Source of the DNA: a virus
Strand: one strand, 5' to 3'
DNA: 39,436 nucleotides
Virus record (IMG/VR): IMGVR_UViG_3300044971_000861
Coordinates: 1 to 39,436 of that record
The notes beneath the pieces are model-generated. The model did no database searches and was not told the DNA's origin. It saw nothing but the letters and a program-made list of their open reading frames with translations. Made by a program: the position numbers and the translations under genes. This document shows positions 12,609-22,051 of this stretch, one piece after another. Position 1 is the stretch's first letter. Every line of letters begins with the position of its first letter.

Positions 12609-13658
12609 TCAATAATCCCAGCGGACTCTAGGGCGTCCTGGCCTGATGCCGACATGTATGAAACCTTTAGGTGCGCCATAGCCCAATGAATACGGCCAAT
12701 GCACGTCTGCCCATTTCTGCAGCTCATAGGTGCTTACACCGTCAAGGTAAAAATCAATCGCGCCCGTATCAGGCGCGTCGTACAAATGCTCCGACCTAGC
12801 CGAGCCTCCAACTGCTGCGTTGATCTTGGGCGGCCTGTTGCCGCTAGTAATAATCACAGCCTTGCCGCCAAACGCAGTCCGTGCACGTTCAGCAAACTGG
12901 CAAAGCAACAGCGCCGTGTCGCACTGGTACTGCTTATTAAATCTTCTGGCCTCTTCGTTTAATGTCAACTCGCCGTATTTAATGTTTGGCGTTACCTGAA
13001 AACTAAACGGCTTATCAGGCGTAAATTTCACATCGTTGGTCAGCTGCTTGGTGCCCTTAAGGAACAAATCAAGTTCATCACGGCGCCGACGCACCAAACC
13101 TTCAAGCACCTTGCCGCCGCCTTTGTTCCACCTCGGCAGCTCTTCCATCGCCACCTTCTGCGCATTCTCGCCATTGTTCAGGCGTTTACGCAGCGTGCTT
13201 TCCATCAGCGCACCAGTGCCAACGTTGAACGCAAAACTGATCAACGCACAACGCTGATTGTTCGATAGCGGCACACGAATTTGCGAATCAACGGCACGCG
13301 CAAACCGCTCAACATCAGATCTCAGGAGCGCCTCAGCATCCGCCTCAGTAATCTTCATCCCTTCCTTCACTGTTGAACCTGTATGGCCATATCCGATAGT
13401 CGGTACGCCAGCGGGACAGATGTAACCCTCAAGCCGTAAACCTTCCCATTTTTTGATCAGGTCAAGTGCAGGCTGTAAATCATCCTCATCCTGCTTTCCT
13501 GCTTGGCTCCACGTCTTAAACCACAGTTGATCGCGGCCAAGAATGTGCGGATCGGCTTTATTGATTATCTCCTCCAATTCGCCAATACTTGCCATTTGAT
13601 GTGGCAGCGCCTTGTAAAACCGAAACAGGTCAATCAGGCGAATTTTGTTTTGCGTCAT
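12609..13658 (-). CDS. Two-domain endolysin: GH24 lysozyme plus M15-type peptidase
   Basis: This 349-aa protein degrades peptidoglycan for lysis. After a ~60-residue helical N-terminal region comes a T4/P21-type lysozyme (about 62-200) with catalytic E72 (KWEGLRLEGY), C81 in the place often held by Asp, and T87 (PTIGYGHT). The C-terminal ~120 residues carry a peptidase M15-like zinc site: SEHLYD (H291), GAIDFY (D302) and FIHVGI (H335). No signal peptide is visible, so export would need the holin-type proteins upstream. The start overlaps the preceding small gene by 29 bp. Confidence 0.92.
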   Translation of the reverse strand: MTQNKIRLIDLFRFYKALPHQMASIGELEEIINKADPHILGRDQLWFKTWSQAGKQDEDDLQPALDLIKKWEGLRLEGYICPAGVPTIGYGHTGSTVKEGMKITEADAEALLRSDVERFARAVDSQIRVPLSNNQRCALISFAFNVGTGALMESTLRKRLNNGENAQKVAMEELPRWNKGGGKVLEGLVRRRRDELDLFLKGTKQLTNDVKFTPDKPFSFQVTPNIKYGELTLNEEARRFNKQYQCDTALLLCQFAERARTAFGGKAVIITSGNRPPKINAAVGGSARSEHLYDAPDTGAIDFYLDGVSTYELQKWADVHWPYSLGYGAPKGFIHVGIRPGRPRVRWDY

Positions 13659-13911
13659 TGCTCCAAGGGGCGTGAATACTCATGGCGCCACCTAGCAAGC
13701 GGCTATCACCAGTCTGCAGCCTATCGTCGATTTCGTGCTGCACAACCACAGGCTCAGGCTCTTTAGGTTGCGCTTGGCGCCATCGTTCCTCTTCGCGGTC
13801 TAAGCGCGGCTTAAGCGTTTTCTCAAACTTGTTGTCTTGCGCCCACTTTTGCAAATGATGGCGCCAGTCCTTATCGCCAAACCGCGCTAGCCATGCGGTC
13901 TCAGCATTCAA
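13630..13911 (-). CDS. Hypothetical lysis-region protein, 93 aa
   Basis: It begins at TTG 13911 in a TTGA overlap with the stop of the small membrane protein gene. The product is hydrophilic and charged (KFEKTLKPRLDREEERWRQ...), with no membrane segment. It lies between holin-like and endolysin genes and could be a lysis accessory protein. The unusual TTG start is supported only by the coupling. Confidence 0.5.
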   Translation of the reverse strand: MNAETAWLARFGDKDWRHHLQKWAQDNKFEKTLKPRLDREEERWRQAQPKEPEPVVVQHEIDDRLQTGDSRLLGGAMSIHAPWSNDAKQNSPD

Positions 13912-14045
13912 CGCTTTGGGAAAACCACCTTGAGTGCTTTCACGATCAGTTGCACCCAGCCGTTCTCCTTAATCGGCAGCAGCGCAATAATCTCAGAACC
14001 GGCGGCAATGATGATTGCAATAGCAGCAGCGGTGGTGGGATCCAT
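13908..14045 (-). CDS. Small membrane protein, holin-like, 45 aa
   Basis: From ATG 14045: MDPTTAAAIAIIIAAGSEII, one transmembrane helix near the N-terminus, then a short amphipathic basic tail ending VVFPKR. Similar small proteins precede the lysozyme in cyanophages as I recall them. It probably contributes to membrane permeabilisation together with the 14078-14329 product. Confidence 0.65.
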   Translation of the reverse strand: MDPTTAAAIAIIIAAGSEIIALLPIKENGWVQLIVKALKVVFPKR

Positions 14046-14077
14046 GGCAAATCAATGCTTTCCTTTAGTGTACGGCT

Positions 14078-14329
14078 TTATTTATACTTGCCAACCGTCA
14101 TCTCAATTTGCCTAACTCGTATTTCAAGGTCACTAAGCCTTTCTTTTGAGTCGTTTTTGAGTTCTTGGATGTCGGCGGCCACGGTGCTGACCGACTGATC
14201 CAACTTGGCGACTTGCATAAAAAGACCGCCTAGCCCAATGACTGAAGCAGTCAGCAGTGCCGGGACGGCTTGGTTAAAAGGGTTGTCGGGTGGCTTGGCA
14301 GTAATCGGTGCCTCGTCGTGGTGATCCAT
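14078..14329 (-). CDS. Membrane-anchored coiled-coil protein (holin/XhlA-like), 83 aa
   Basis: A polar N-terminus, one transmembrane helix (AVPALLTASVIGLGGLFMQV, about 21-40), then a long coiled coil (VSTVAADIQELKNDSKERL...). This arrangement is typical of XhlA-type lysis helpers or holin partners. It is positioned between fibre genes and endolysin. Confidence 0.65.
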   Translation of the reverse strand: MDHHDEAPITAKPPDNPFNQAVPALLTASVIGLGGLFMQVAKLDQSVSTVAADIQELKNDSKERLSDLEIRVRQIEMTVGKYK

Positions 14330-14370
14330 TGCAAGGCAGACTGCCGACCTCTTTTATAGGTTAGCGCCCA

Positions 14371-15180
14371 CTATGCCCAAGCACCGATTGACGTGTCAGC
14401 GCCAGAGGCTCCAACTGGATATATTTTGATGTAGCTTCCAGTTTCCGTTGAGTACGCTGCCCCAGGGTTGGCAGAAAGAGTGTACTGAGGGATAAAAGTA
14501 CCACTTGCGTTGACGCTAAAAGATCCCACAATTTGCACAGAAATACTATAAGCTGCAGTTGTAATAGTGGTAAGAATGTTTATGTTGGTAGCCACTACTC
14601 GATACCCTAATGTTGGAGTGCCGCTAGTTGTGCTGCTTGTATCTACGCCAACACGTAGGTACTGGTAGGCAATACTGTTAAGCGTAGCTGTCCCGCCAAA
14701 TGAAATACCAAAGCTATGAGAAGTAGTACCGGAAGCTCTGGAAAATCTATACACAGCTTCAAACAGATACACCGTAGATCCAGCTACGGTGACGCCTTTT
14801 CCAAAAACGCTTTGGGCTGATGTGCCAGTACCACCGGCCAATGCACTATTTAGCCTGTAGGTCAAAACAGAAGGGGAAAGCCCTCGGCCAGCTGTGGCAC
14901 TCGGCGTTGTATAGATAACGTTGCCGTCGTATTCGACTGCGCCAGCTGTTGCAGATGTCAGGTTGGTGCCCGACTGCATCGTCAGCGGCGACAGCGAAGT
15001 GGTGCCAGCCGCAAGCGTCAGGTTGCTTGTAAGCGTGCCGCCGGTAAAACCGCCAGCTGCTACCCATTGCGGTGGTGAGCCAGATCCCTGCGAGGAAAGA
15101 ATCTGGCCTGCCGTTCCTGCTGCATCATTCAGCAGCAATGGAGCCTTTAGGTTTGGTGATGTAAGAAAGTCTCTACTCAT
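14371..15180 (-). CDS. Tail fibre-like structural protein, 269 aa
   Basis: Low-complexity Ser/Thr/Gly/Ala-rich sequence with an N-terminal motif common in phage fibres (FLTSPNLKAPLLLNDAAGTAGQ cut short; then SQGSGSPPQW) and a C-terminal beta-rich domain. It is the last of a run of fibre genes, next to lysis genes, so it is probably a distal or receptor-facing component. It touches the preceding fibre gene (stop and start overlap at 15180). Confidence 0.7.
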   Translation of the reverse strand: MSRDFLTSPNLKAPLLLNDAAGTAGQILSSQGSGSPPQWVAAGGFTGGTLTSNLTLAAGTTSLSPLTMQSGTNLTSATAGAVEYDGNVIYTTPSATAGRGLSPSVLTYRLNSALAGGTGTSAQSVFGKGVTVAGSTVYLFEAVYRFSRASGTTSHSFGISFGGTATLNSIAYQYLRVGVDTSSTTSGTPTLGYRVVATNINILTTITTAAYSISVQIVGSFSVNASGTFIPQYTLSANPGAAYSTETGSYIKIYPVGASGADTSIGAWA

Positions 15181-15971
15181 CAGCCAAGCACCACCACGCG
15201 GTAGGCATTGCTAGCCGGTGCAGTTGCAAACACCAGTGTTGCTGTGGTCGTACTCGGGCGGTACACATCCACTTCTACGTCGTCATAGTTGCCGGAGTTC
15301 GGGAACACGCGAATGATCACGTCGCGTGTATTGAGGCTATGCGTGATCGTGTAGCTAGTGGCACTGCCGTCACCGATGTTGGTGCTGTACTTTCTGATGC
15401 GACCAGACCACGTAGCCAGCTTCAGGGGTGTGACGATACGAAGGTCGTCAGTGCCAGCATCAACCTCGGCCTGCGTGGCTAGTTCGGCAATACCTGCAGT
15501 GGTTTCGCTGGCAGCTGGTGCAGATGTACCGAACGTGACCCAGCTGACCGTGCTGCTGTCGATAGTGCCGTTGACTTGATCCTGTCGGTAGCTAGTGCCT
15601 GCGCTGGTGCCTTCTTCCACCGTAGTGATGGCTTGTTCCAGCTCGGCAAAGGTGCTGGCGTCCAGCGATCGAGTCATGGCAACGGCAGACCCGTTCCAGA
15701 CGTAAATGCCGTTTTCAGATGCAGTGCTTTGCGCCCGCACCAGCACTCGATCCTGTGACGCCATCGTGATGCCGTCGATCGTCGAGCCAGGGCTGCTCAA
15801 ATTGATATTTGCCTGCGTCGCTACACGGCAGCTATCTTTCCATGCCAGTCCCTCAACCAGCGAATCGACATACGACTTGGGTACTACATCACCAGCGGCG
15901 CTCGGCGATGGGACATTGACGACCTTTGATGCGCTCTGCAGGTCGATGTCGGTGAAAAATTTCCGAGCCAT
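15180..15971 (-). CDS. Tail fibre / tail collar-like protein, 263 aa
   Basis: The N-terminal segment (SKVVNVPSPSAAGDVVPKSYVD) and the following WKDSCRVATQANINL are typical of phage fibre proteins that begin with a fibre-repeat module. The middle holds ENGIYVWNGSAVAMTRSLDA, and the C-terminus is a beta-sandwich-like tail. It is probably a trimeric fibre. Confidence 0.78.
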   Translation of the reverse strand: MARKFFTDIDLQSASKVVNVPSPSAAGDVVPKSYVDSLVEGLAWKDSCRVATQANINLSSPGSTIDGITMASQDRVLVRAQSTASENGIYVWNGSAVAMTRSLDASTFAELEQAITTVEEGTSAGTSYRQDQVNGTIDSSTVSWVTFGTSAPAASETTAGIAELATQAEVDAGTDDLRIVTPLKLATWSGRIRKYSTNIGDGSATSYTITHSLNTRDVIIRVFPNSGNYDDVEVDVYRPSTTTATLVFATAPASNAYRVVVLG

Positions 15972-15981
15972 GAGTTAGTCC

Positions 15982-16311
15982 TCAGGTAAGGCGAGCGACG
16001 CCTGCAGTAGCTGGTGTAAGTGTAACAACGGTCTGGTTGACGCTCACATGTGTCACATCACCATCAATTTCCTGGCTACCAGAATCAAGCAATTCAACAG
16101 AAGGCTTGAAGCCAAGGTTGTGGTTGATCGTCCAGGTTGTTGCCGGCGTGGACTGTGTATAGACAAAAGCGCCAGAACCTGCTGGTCCCTGCGGTCCAAC
16201 GGTTATTGCTGTAACAGTAGAAGTTTGAGGAACCGTTACAACAGTTGTACCAGCGTCGCCTTCTGTGACGGTGACGGTGTTGTTTACAGCGGTGACATTA
16301 ACGGTTGTCAT
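15982..16311 (-). CDS. Small fibre protein with collagen-like bend, 109 aa
   Basis: Thr/Val-rich N-terminus, one GPQGPAG collagen-like element (about 39-45), then a beta-rich C-terminal domain (WTINHNLGFKPSVELLD) like those of phage fibre tips. It overlaps the preceding gene by 4 bp (ATGA). Confidence 0.65.
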   Translation of the reverse strand: MTTVNVTAVNNTVTVTEGDAGTTVVTVPQTSTVTAITVGPQGPAGSGAFVYTQSTPATTWTINHNLGFKPSVELLDSGSQEIDGDVTHVSVNQTVVTLTPATAGVARLT

Positions 16312-16646
16312 GCCGTGTAACCTTCCGACACGTAAATGGTGCCTTCTAGGTAATACTCCTTTAAGCCACTGGGGTTAGTAAGTAATACGTCGTAATACGC
16401 TTCAGCGGGAAATGTTGTCGTTTGTTCGTCGGTCAGCGCAATAGCGACAGTTCCAGTGCTGCGGTTTGTGTAGGTGACAGCGAAGTCGGCGTATTTGGTG
16501 GTGCGACCTTGATTCCAAACCTGCGCTGCGACGGTCCAGCCGGTCAGGTTAATTGCAGCATCTGTGCTGTCTTTGAATTGCAGCGTGATGCTGTAATCCG
16601 CCCGGCGTTGCAGGCTGATGTTGTAAGTGCCGGGTGAGATAGCCAT
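16308..16646 (-). CDS. Baseplate/fibre-associated structural protein (BppU-like N-terminus), 112 aa
   Basis: The start PGTYNISLQRRADYSITLQFKD followed by INLTGWTVAAQV (shown in pieces) resembles the immunoglobulin-like N-terminal domain of baseplate upper proteins found beside siphovirus fibre genes. It probably anchors a fibre to the tail tip. Confidence 0.6.
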   Translation of the reverse strand: MAISPGTYNISLQRRADYSITLQFKDSTDAAINLTGWTVAAQVWNQGRTTKYADFAVTYTNRSTGTVAIALTDEQTTTFPAEAYYDVLLTNPSGLKEYYLEGTIYVSEGYTA

Positions 16647-16655
16647 GGCACAAGT

Positions 16656-16793
16656 TTAGCTACCTTGTCCACGCAAGGGCTTTTTGCCACGGCGGCGAGG
16701 GCGGGAGTGTTGTCCCATGCCTTGTGCGGTTGTTTTTGGGCGACCGGCTTTGTGCTCAACACGCCCCAGTGCGGTTTTACTTTTGACTGCCAT
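16656..16793 (-). CDS. Small basic protein, 45 aa
   Basis: From ATG 16793 (TGATG overlap with the gene before): MAVKSKTALGRVEHKAGRPK..., ending RRRGKKPLRGQGS. Very rich in Lys, Arg and Gly, with AT-hook-like GRP. I recall similar tiny basic proteins between tail genes of cyanophages; the function is unknown. Confidence 0.6.
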   Translation of the reverse strand: MAVKSKTALGRVEHKAGRPKTTAQGMGQHSRPRRRGKKPLRGQGS

Positions 16794-16969
16794 CAGTCTT
16801 CGGTAGGCATGTAATACGTACCGTCTTCAGCACGCTTGCAGCCAGGTCCGACCCATACATCATTCTCGACAACGATGAATTCCAGCCCAGCGGGAGCAGG
16901 TGCAGCTGGTTCGCCAACGGTGACGTTAATGACGAGATTAGCGACAGGATCGTAGTGAATAGTTTTCAT
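16793..16969 (-). CDS. Small hypothetical protein, 58 aa
   Basis: The ATG at 16969 overlaps the stop of the fibre gene (TAATG), and the stop overlaps the next start (TGATG). The product is acidic (MKTIHYDPVANLVINVTVGE..., ending YYMPTED), with an Ala/Pro hinge (EPAAPAPAG). It may be a small structural or chaperone protein for the fibre. Confidence 0.6.
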   Translation of the reverse strand: MKTIHYDPVANLVINVTVGEPAAPAPAGLEFIVVENDVWVGPGCKRAEDGTYYMPTED

Positions 16970-18069
16970 TAGAAGAACTCCGTGATACGGACAACACCAG
17001 CAGCGCCATCGCCACCGGCAAAATTACTTGTTGAGGCACTTACAGAGCCACCAGCACCGCCTTCGCCGGGGTTGCTGCCATTGGCTCCATTGTTGTTTGA
17101 TGCGCGATTGCCGATACCAACTGTTCCAAAGTATGGAGCGCATCCCGCCTGGGAAAACGTGCCGAACCCAGTACCGGTTGTTGAAGCAACAGTATTTGTT
17201 CCGCCCCGTAGATTTAGGTCGCCGCCTGTAAAAGTGCTGCCACCACTGCCACCGCCACCGCTATCGGTACTAGATCCAGCGAGAACTCCAGTTCCTCCAG
17301 TGCCACCACTGGCAGTCAACGTGCCAGTCACACTTGCAATAAAAGTCGTTGTTCCGCCAGTGCTTCCGTTATTGACGCCTGCAACACCACCACTTCCGCC
17401 TGTACCAACGCTGTAGGTAAAGGTCTGGCTCATGTTGGTGATCATCTTGGCGACGTAAGCGCCACCACCCCCCGCCCCGGCAAGAGCAGCAGTACCAGCG
17501 CCTTGGCCGTCAACACCACCGCCTCCACCACCTGCACCAACGACTTCGACGTAGATCGCCTTAGTGCCGGTTGTTGGGGTATAAGTCGCGCTAGTGCCAG
17601 AAGTTATGTAGGTGATAGTTGGAACACTTGCCGTCCAACTCAACGTGCCTGAACCGTTGGTGCTCAGCTTTTGACCATCTGTGCCATCGGCTGCAGGCAG
17701 CGTCCAAGTGACATTGGAGCTAACAGTTCCAGGTGCTTGCAAGGCAACCCAGTTGCTGCTGTCGCTATCGGCAAAACGCAGATCGCTTTGGGCGTTAAGG
17801 GTTATGTCTCCGGTGATTGTTCCGCCTGAGGCAGAAAGCAAGCCCAGATTTACAGTGCCCAAGGTGCCGATCGTGACCCAAGCATTATTGGCGGCATTGC
17901 GCTGCTTCAGTAGACCAGCAGCGGTGTCCGCCCATAACTGGTAGGCGTAAGTGGTGCTGGGTTCGCTAGCCCCGCTGTTCTGGCTAACGATCGCTGCTAG
18001 AGCGTTGTTCAGGTCAGAACGAAATCCGGCACCTGACTGGTTAGAAATGATGTAGTCGTGTTGTGCCAT
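16969..18069 (-). CDS. Glycine-rich tail fibre, 366 aa
   Basis: The N-terminal ~80 residues (HDYIISNQSGAGFRSDLNNA..., LWADTAAGLLKQRN) are a tail-attachment domain seen in many phage fibres. The C-terminal half is extremely Gly/Ser/Thr-rich (runs such as GGGGGG and GGGGSGG) and ends AAGVVRITEFF, the usual end of Gly-rich fibre or receptor-binding proteins. It is probably the main host-recognition fibre. Confidence 0.8.
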   Translation of the reverse strand: MAQHDYIISNQSGAGFRSDLNNALAAIVSQNSGASEPSTTYAYQLWADTAAGLLKQRNAANNAWVTIGTLGTVNLGLLSASGGTITGDITLNAQSDLRFADSDSSNWVALQAPGTVSSNVTWTLPAADGTDGQKLSTNGSGTLSWTASVPTITYITSGTSATYTPTTGTKAIYVEVVGAGGGGGGVDGQGAGTAALAGAGGGGAYVAKMITNMSQTFTYSVGTGGSGGVAGVNNGSTGGTTTFIASVTGTLTASGGTGGTGVLAGSSTDSGGGGSGGSTFTGGDLNLRGGTNTVASTTGTGFGTFSQAGCAPYFGTVGIGNRASNNNGANGSNPGEGGAGGSVSASTSNFAGGDGAAGVVRITEFF

Positions 18070-21000
18070 TAGGGCAGCTCCCGTCCGTAACCGACGGCTG
18101 TGTAGGTGAAATTACGGTCCACAGCAGCGTTGGCGCTGTTCCTGAATACTACTTGGAATTCAGTCCGAGTCACGTTGCTGATCGTGTAGTAGTCCCCCGT
18201 CGCCATGTTAAATGCCGTGATTCCAATGTTCGGTGCTTGGTAGAAGGCGTTGGCAAAAGTTGCTGTGTACGTGCCTGCGCCGCTGGCAATAGTGCCCGAC
18301 TGCTCGGTGTGCGCCGTCAATTCCAGGCTGGCACCTAACTCTTCAATGATGATGTTTAGATCAGGGTCAGAGGTGGTGGCTTGCACTTTGAACTGAAAGC
18401 CTCGACCTTGAATCAAGCCGTTGACTAGCTGTTTCCACTCGCTCCACGTCGGTGTACCTGAAGGATCGTCGTTGGTGGTACGGACATACAAAGCGGCATT
18501 TACTTTGTCAAGATTGTCTTCGTCGATCAGCGGCCATGTATCAATCTCGGCTGTTTTGTCGTCCCACAACGATGCGGGTAAATAGGGACGAGTAACCAAA
18601 CGACGACTAGCCATAACATCGTATTTGCCCAGCATGTCGAAACTACTGGCGAATTCGTATTCACCAGCATCAACAACACCTCCTTCAGCGTCAATCGCCG
18701 TGAGAGCATCAAAGTCGCCGTCTAATGCCATATCATCAATATCAATACCGCTGGCAAGAATAAGTCCGTCTAGTTCTAGGCTGTAAACCATATCTGTTGA
18801 ATTGCCGTCAAATGGTGGTGTAGTTGTATCTTCATTGAACGTGGTTACATTGATACGAGGTTGCGGCTCTGGCAGGTCAACAACAACCGTTGTTGCAGTG
18901 AAAGAACGATTACCAAGATCATCCTCAAATTTCAGCAGGTAAGTGCCTTCCAGTAATGGCACTTCGGCGCTGATGTCTGCACCATCTACAGGGCTGATGA
19001 TGTCGGTTGACTCATCCCACTCTGCACCAACCAAGGCTACGTTGTGGCGGATAATTACGCGGCCACCAAGAGTCACATCTAACTCGGTAGATTGCGTCCA
19101 TGAAATTGTGCCGCGATCGGCGCTGATCGGAATGAAAGATACACCTGTGACTGCAGCAGGTGGAGCAGTTTTTCCTGAAGCAGAAAATGTCAAAATAGAC
19201 GGGTTACCTGGCAGCAACGCACTATTTAATGCGTACACTTCCACGTCATACGTACCAGCTCTTGTATCAACTATTTCGTACCCAACTTTTGTGATTAAAT
19301 CTTCTGTCCAGTTATCACTAGCGTAACGATACCGAACACGATAAGCAGTGACGCCGACAATCGCTACCCAACTCAGAACAATTTTGACCTTGGCAACACC
19401 ATCGTCTCCGTAGAAGACTTCTGTTGCTGTTAGATTATCGGGTCCGTCATAAAGAACATTAAGGTTAGTTGTATACCTAGACTCCAGTGGCTCATCACGT
19501 TCAATGAGAGCATATTTACTGGCGTTATAAGACAATGCGGTAACGCTATACACACCGCCTTCTTGTTCGCTGACGCCGAGTACACGCCACGTTGATGTCT
19601 GGATGTCCGTTGACTGTGCGATCCAGACACTGTTGGTAGCCGGTGTCTGACTAAAAGCAGGGCTAACAGTAATTGCAGCACCAGCAACACCGGTAATTGT
19701 GCGAGTCTCTAAAGTGCCATCGGGCATCACCACCGACAACGTGGGCGAGTTGGTGGTCGGAATATCGGTGGATGCGCTGTCGTCAACAGTGACAACAGTT
19801 GTCGTGGCACTCGCAATTCGACCACCGCGACGAACACCAGCCCGCATTGGGTCGCTAATTTCGATGATCTGACCGGGGCGGCAAATTGTTCCAGCGTCAA
19901 TGCTGGTGCTAAAAGTGACGATTTCGGTTTCGTACTGACTGGTGTATAAAACCCATTTGCCGACGCGGCGTGCTTGACTTTGCGAGGTGCAGGCAAAGGC
20001 GTCGATCTGGCTGTTGTTGTAGCCGTACTTCTCAATCAGGTCTGCGTCTTCGACCAGCTCATATGCCACATCGCGGGTGGTTTTAGTGTCGAAATACTTG
20101 ACGGTGACCGCTGTTGGACGAGTTTTGGTGTCGCTTCCGCTGTAACTGAAGCCTGCTTCGGTGACGTTCGCCATCGTGAACAGGAAGGTTGCGTCCTGTG
20201 GACGATCCTGCGAAATCGTGAGCGAGCCTGTGCTCCAATACGGCATTGCTCGGAAGACCGAGCACATCTGATTAATGAGGTTGTAAGCCTCCTCCTGTGT
20301 TTGGATGACGACGTTGCACTGGAAGCGCGGTTCTTTTGCGCTGCCCAAACCTGTTGGAACTAGCTCATTGCAGTATTTGGACGCTTCATAGAAAGACCAT
20401 TTATCTAGGTCGGCTGTTTGGATGTGCTCCCCAAAACCCATGCGGCTGTTACGGAGTAGGTCAAACAAGCACCACGCTGGATCTGCGCACCATTGCGCTG
20501 CACCAAATGCACCATTCCAGATACCGGCGTAGGTAACGCGACCCGTTTTAATATCTACTGTTGCATTGCTTGGTAACTGAATTTTGCGCCCACGAATACG
20601 GTAAGAGCGCGTTGGAATACTATTAAACTGTTCAGCAGAAATTTTGATGCCTACTAAGGCGCTGTATGGATACCGTAAACGGTCAGTAATAATTTCTGTG
20701 TACGCAGTCCATTGAAGTGAGCTACTTTCTCTGCTACTACTGGAGTCGTTGCTAACGCGCTCTACGCGCACATCAACCGGAAAAGTTTTACCAGTAAGAG
20801 AGATGGCAAAATTAAAGGGAAAAGGATCTTTTGTTAAGCCTTTTATCGTGCGCTTGTATGCTTCGTAAAAAGCGCCGCCATCCTCAGACAGCAATACGCG
20901 AAAAGATAACTCGCTGCCTACAAGATCCCCTTTGTCTGTAAAGCGTTGAAGCAGCGGAATTGTTAGTGTAATACCAACTTTGTTGACATCTTCATCTGTG

Positions 21001-21437
21001 ATAGTCCGTGTTAAAGGCAGGTTTTTTACGATCTCAACGCCTACCGCAAATTCACGTTGAACATTCGGGAATACGTTGATCGTGGATTGGTTTTCTGTTC
21101 CGTATCTAGCATATACAGAGGCGCGTTTAAAATTAAAACTAGAAGCTGCTGGATTCGCGTCGCTGTTGCTTGCTTGCTCCCGCAACAAAGATGTGTCGTT
21201 AAAGAAAATATCTTTTTTTAGGATTGTATTGTATAAAGATGTGCCTCGCGTAATACCAAGGCTAGATGGCGTGGCAAAACCTTCAATTTCACCTTCACCG
21301 ATAAGATCCAGCACATAAGCATACGCTGTGGATTCAAGCGTGTCCTTGCCTTCCGATGGCGTATAACCCTCGCCTTTGGAGCCGCCGCCTTTGCCACCGC
21401 CACCACCAGCACCAATGATGAGTTCATCCATGATCAT
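18069..21437 (-). CDS. Tail tip attachment protein, lambda J-like
   Basis: This 1122-aa central fibre/tip protein is of typical length (lambda J is 1132). A Gly-rich start is followed by LDLIGEGEIEGF, the conserved N-terminal motif of J proteins. The next parts include WSTGSLTISQDRP and the fibronectin-III-like region in the last third. It is coupled by ATGA to the I-like gene (start 21437, with an alternative ATG 2 codons in). It forms the hub that carries the side fibres encoded downstream. Confidence 0.9.
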   Translation of the reverse strand: MIMDELIIGAGGGGGKGGGSKGEGYTPSEGKDTLESTAYAYVLDLIGEGEIEGFATPSSLGITRGTSLYNTILKKDIFFNDTSLLREQASNSDANPAASSFNFKRASVYARYGTENQSTINVFPNVQREFAVGVEIVKNLPLTRTITDEDVNKVGITLTIPLLQRFTDKGDLVGSELSFRVLLSEDGGAFYEAYKRTIKGLTKDPFPFNFAISLTGKTFPVDVRVERVSNDSSSSRESSSLQWTAYTEIITDRLRYPYSALVGIKISAEQFNSIPTRSYRIRGRKIQLPSNATVDIKTGRVTYAGIWNGAFGAAQWCADPAWCLFDLLRNSRMGFGEHIQTADLDKWSFYEASKYCNELVPTGLGSAKEPRFQCNVVIQTQEEAYNLINQMCSVFRAMPYWSTGSLTISQDRPQDATFLFTMANVTEAGFSYSGSDTKTRPTAVTVKYFDTKTTRDVAYELVEDADLIEKYGYNNSQIDAFACTSQSQARRVGKWVLYTSQYETEIVTFSTSIDAGTICRPGQIIEISDPMRAGVRRGGRIASATTTVVTVDDSASTDIPTTNSPTLSVVMPDGTLETRTITGVAGAAITVSPAFSQTPATNSVWIAQSTDIQTSTWRVLGVSEQEGGVYSVTALSYNASKYALIERDEPLESRYTTNLNVLYDGPDNLTATEVFYGDDGVAKVKIVLSWVAIVGVTAYRVRYRYASDNWTEDLITKVGYEIVDTRAGTYDVEVYALNSALLPGNPSILTFSASGKTAPPAAVTGVSFIPISADRGTISWTQSTELDVTLGGRVIIRHNVALVGAEWDESTDIISPVDGADISAEVPLLEGTYLLKFEDDLGNRSFTATTVVVDLPEPQPRINVTTFNEDTTTPPFDGNSTDMVYSLELDGLILASGIDIDDMALDGDFDALTAIDAEGGVVDAGEYEFASSFDMLGKYDVMASRRLVTRPYLPASLWDDKTAEIDTWPLIDEDNLDKVNAALYVRTTNDDPSGTPTWSEWKQLVNGLIQGRGFQFKVQATTSDPDLNIIIEELGASLELTAHTEQSGTIASGAGTYTATFANAFYQAPNIGITAFNMATGDYYTISNVTRTEFQVVFRNSANAAVDRNFTYTAVGYGRELP

Positions 21438-22051
21438 TCCTCGTCGATGTCGATGCCAGCGGAAATGGTGATCGAGCCAGTGATCACTTCACCGAAAATA
21501 ACGGGTACGGGCAAGCCTTGTCTGCTTGTATTTTGTACACCATTAAAAAAGTAACTTTTGCTGGGGTCGTTGTCTGAATCTTTGCCTAGTTTTGGTTGAC
21601 TTGGAGTAGGAGTAAGAAGCCCAGCGACACCATTAAGGACAAGACTTGCACCTAAAAAACCACCAAAAACTGCAACATTTGCGATTGCGGCTGCAGTGCC
21701 ATACGAAAGTGCGCCACTCAACACAGCGCCAGCAGCAAGACCAGGAATCAAAAATGCCCCCGCAACGAGGGCTACACCTAATATAATTTGCCCGACGTTG
21801 CCCCCAGCACCAGCAATAACGGGGACGATTTTGATTTCTTGTTGGCCGCTGGGATAGTGCAGCTCATCCAGCGTCAAAGCATCAGCACCTACCAGTACCT
21901 TGTAATACTGGTTTGCCATGTGCTGGTCCAAGCCGGGGAAGTTGGCAAGCAGAAAACGCACGGCTTCGGCGGCGTTTTGAACTTCTGCTTGTAGTACCCG
22001 CTTGCCTACAAACTGAGCCAGCTTGCCGTAGAGCTTAATCTTGCGAAGCAT
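21434..22051 (-). CDS. Tail assembly protein, lambda I-like
   Basis: A beta-grasp-like N-terminus ([18 protein letters not shown]) is followed by long Ala/Gly/Val-rich hydrophobic segments (about 95-165) and an end matching I proteins ([13 protein letters not shown]). ATG 22051 is chosen because a strong Shine-Dalgarno AGGAGG lies just upstream, one of the few in this genome; an earlier in-frame ATG at 22102 would remain inside the K-like gene. 205 aa. Confidence 0.82.
   Translation of the reverse strand: MLRKIKLYGKLAQFVGKRVLQAEVQNAAEAVRFLLANFPGLDQHMANQYYKVLVGADALTLDELHYPSGQQEIKIVPVIAGAGGNVGQIILGVALVAGAFLIPGLAAGAVLSGALSYGTAAAIANVAVFGGFLGASLVLNGVAGLLTPTPSQPKLGKDSDNDPSKSYFFNGVQNTSRQGLPVPVIFGEVITGSITISAGIDIDEE

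Noticed and set aside
16544-16762. 72-codon minus-strand ORF after the small basic protein
   Set aside because: Different frame from both genes it overlaps (16308-16646 and 16656-16793), which fit the overlap chain better.
16982-17416. Pro-rich plus-strand ORF of 144 codons
   Set aside because: Pure complement of the Gly-rich repeats of the tail fibre gene (GGN/NCC), not a protein.
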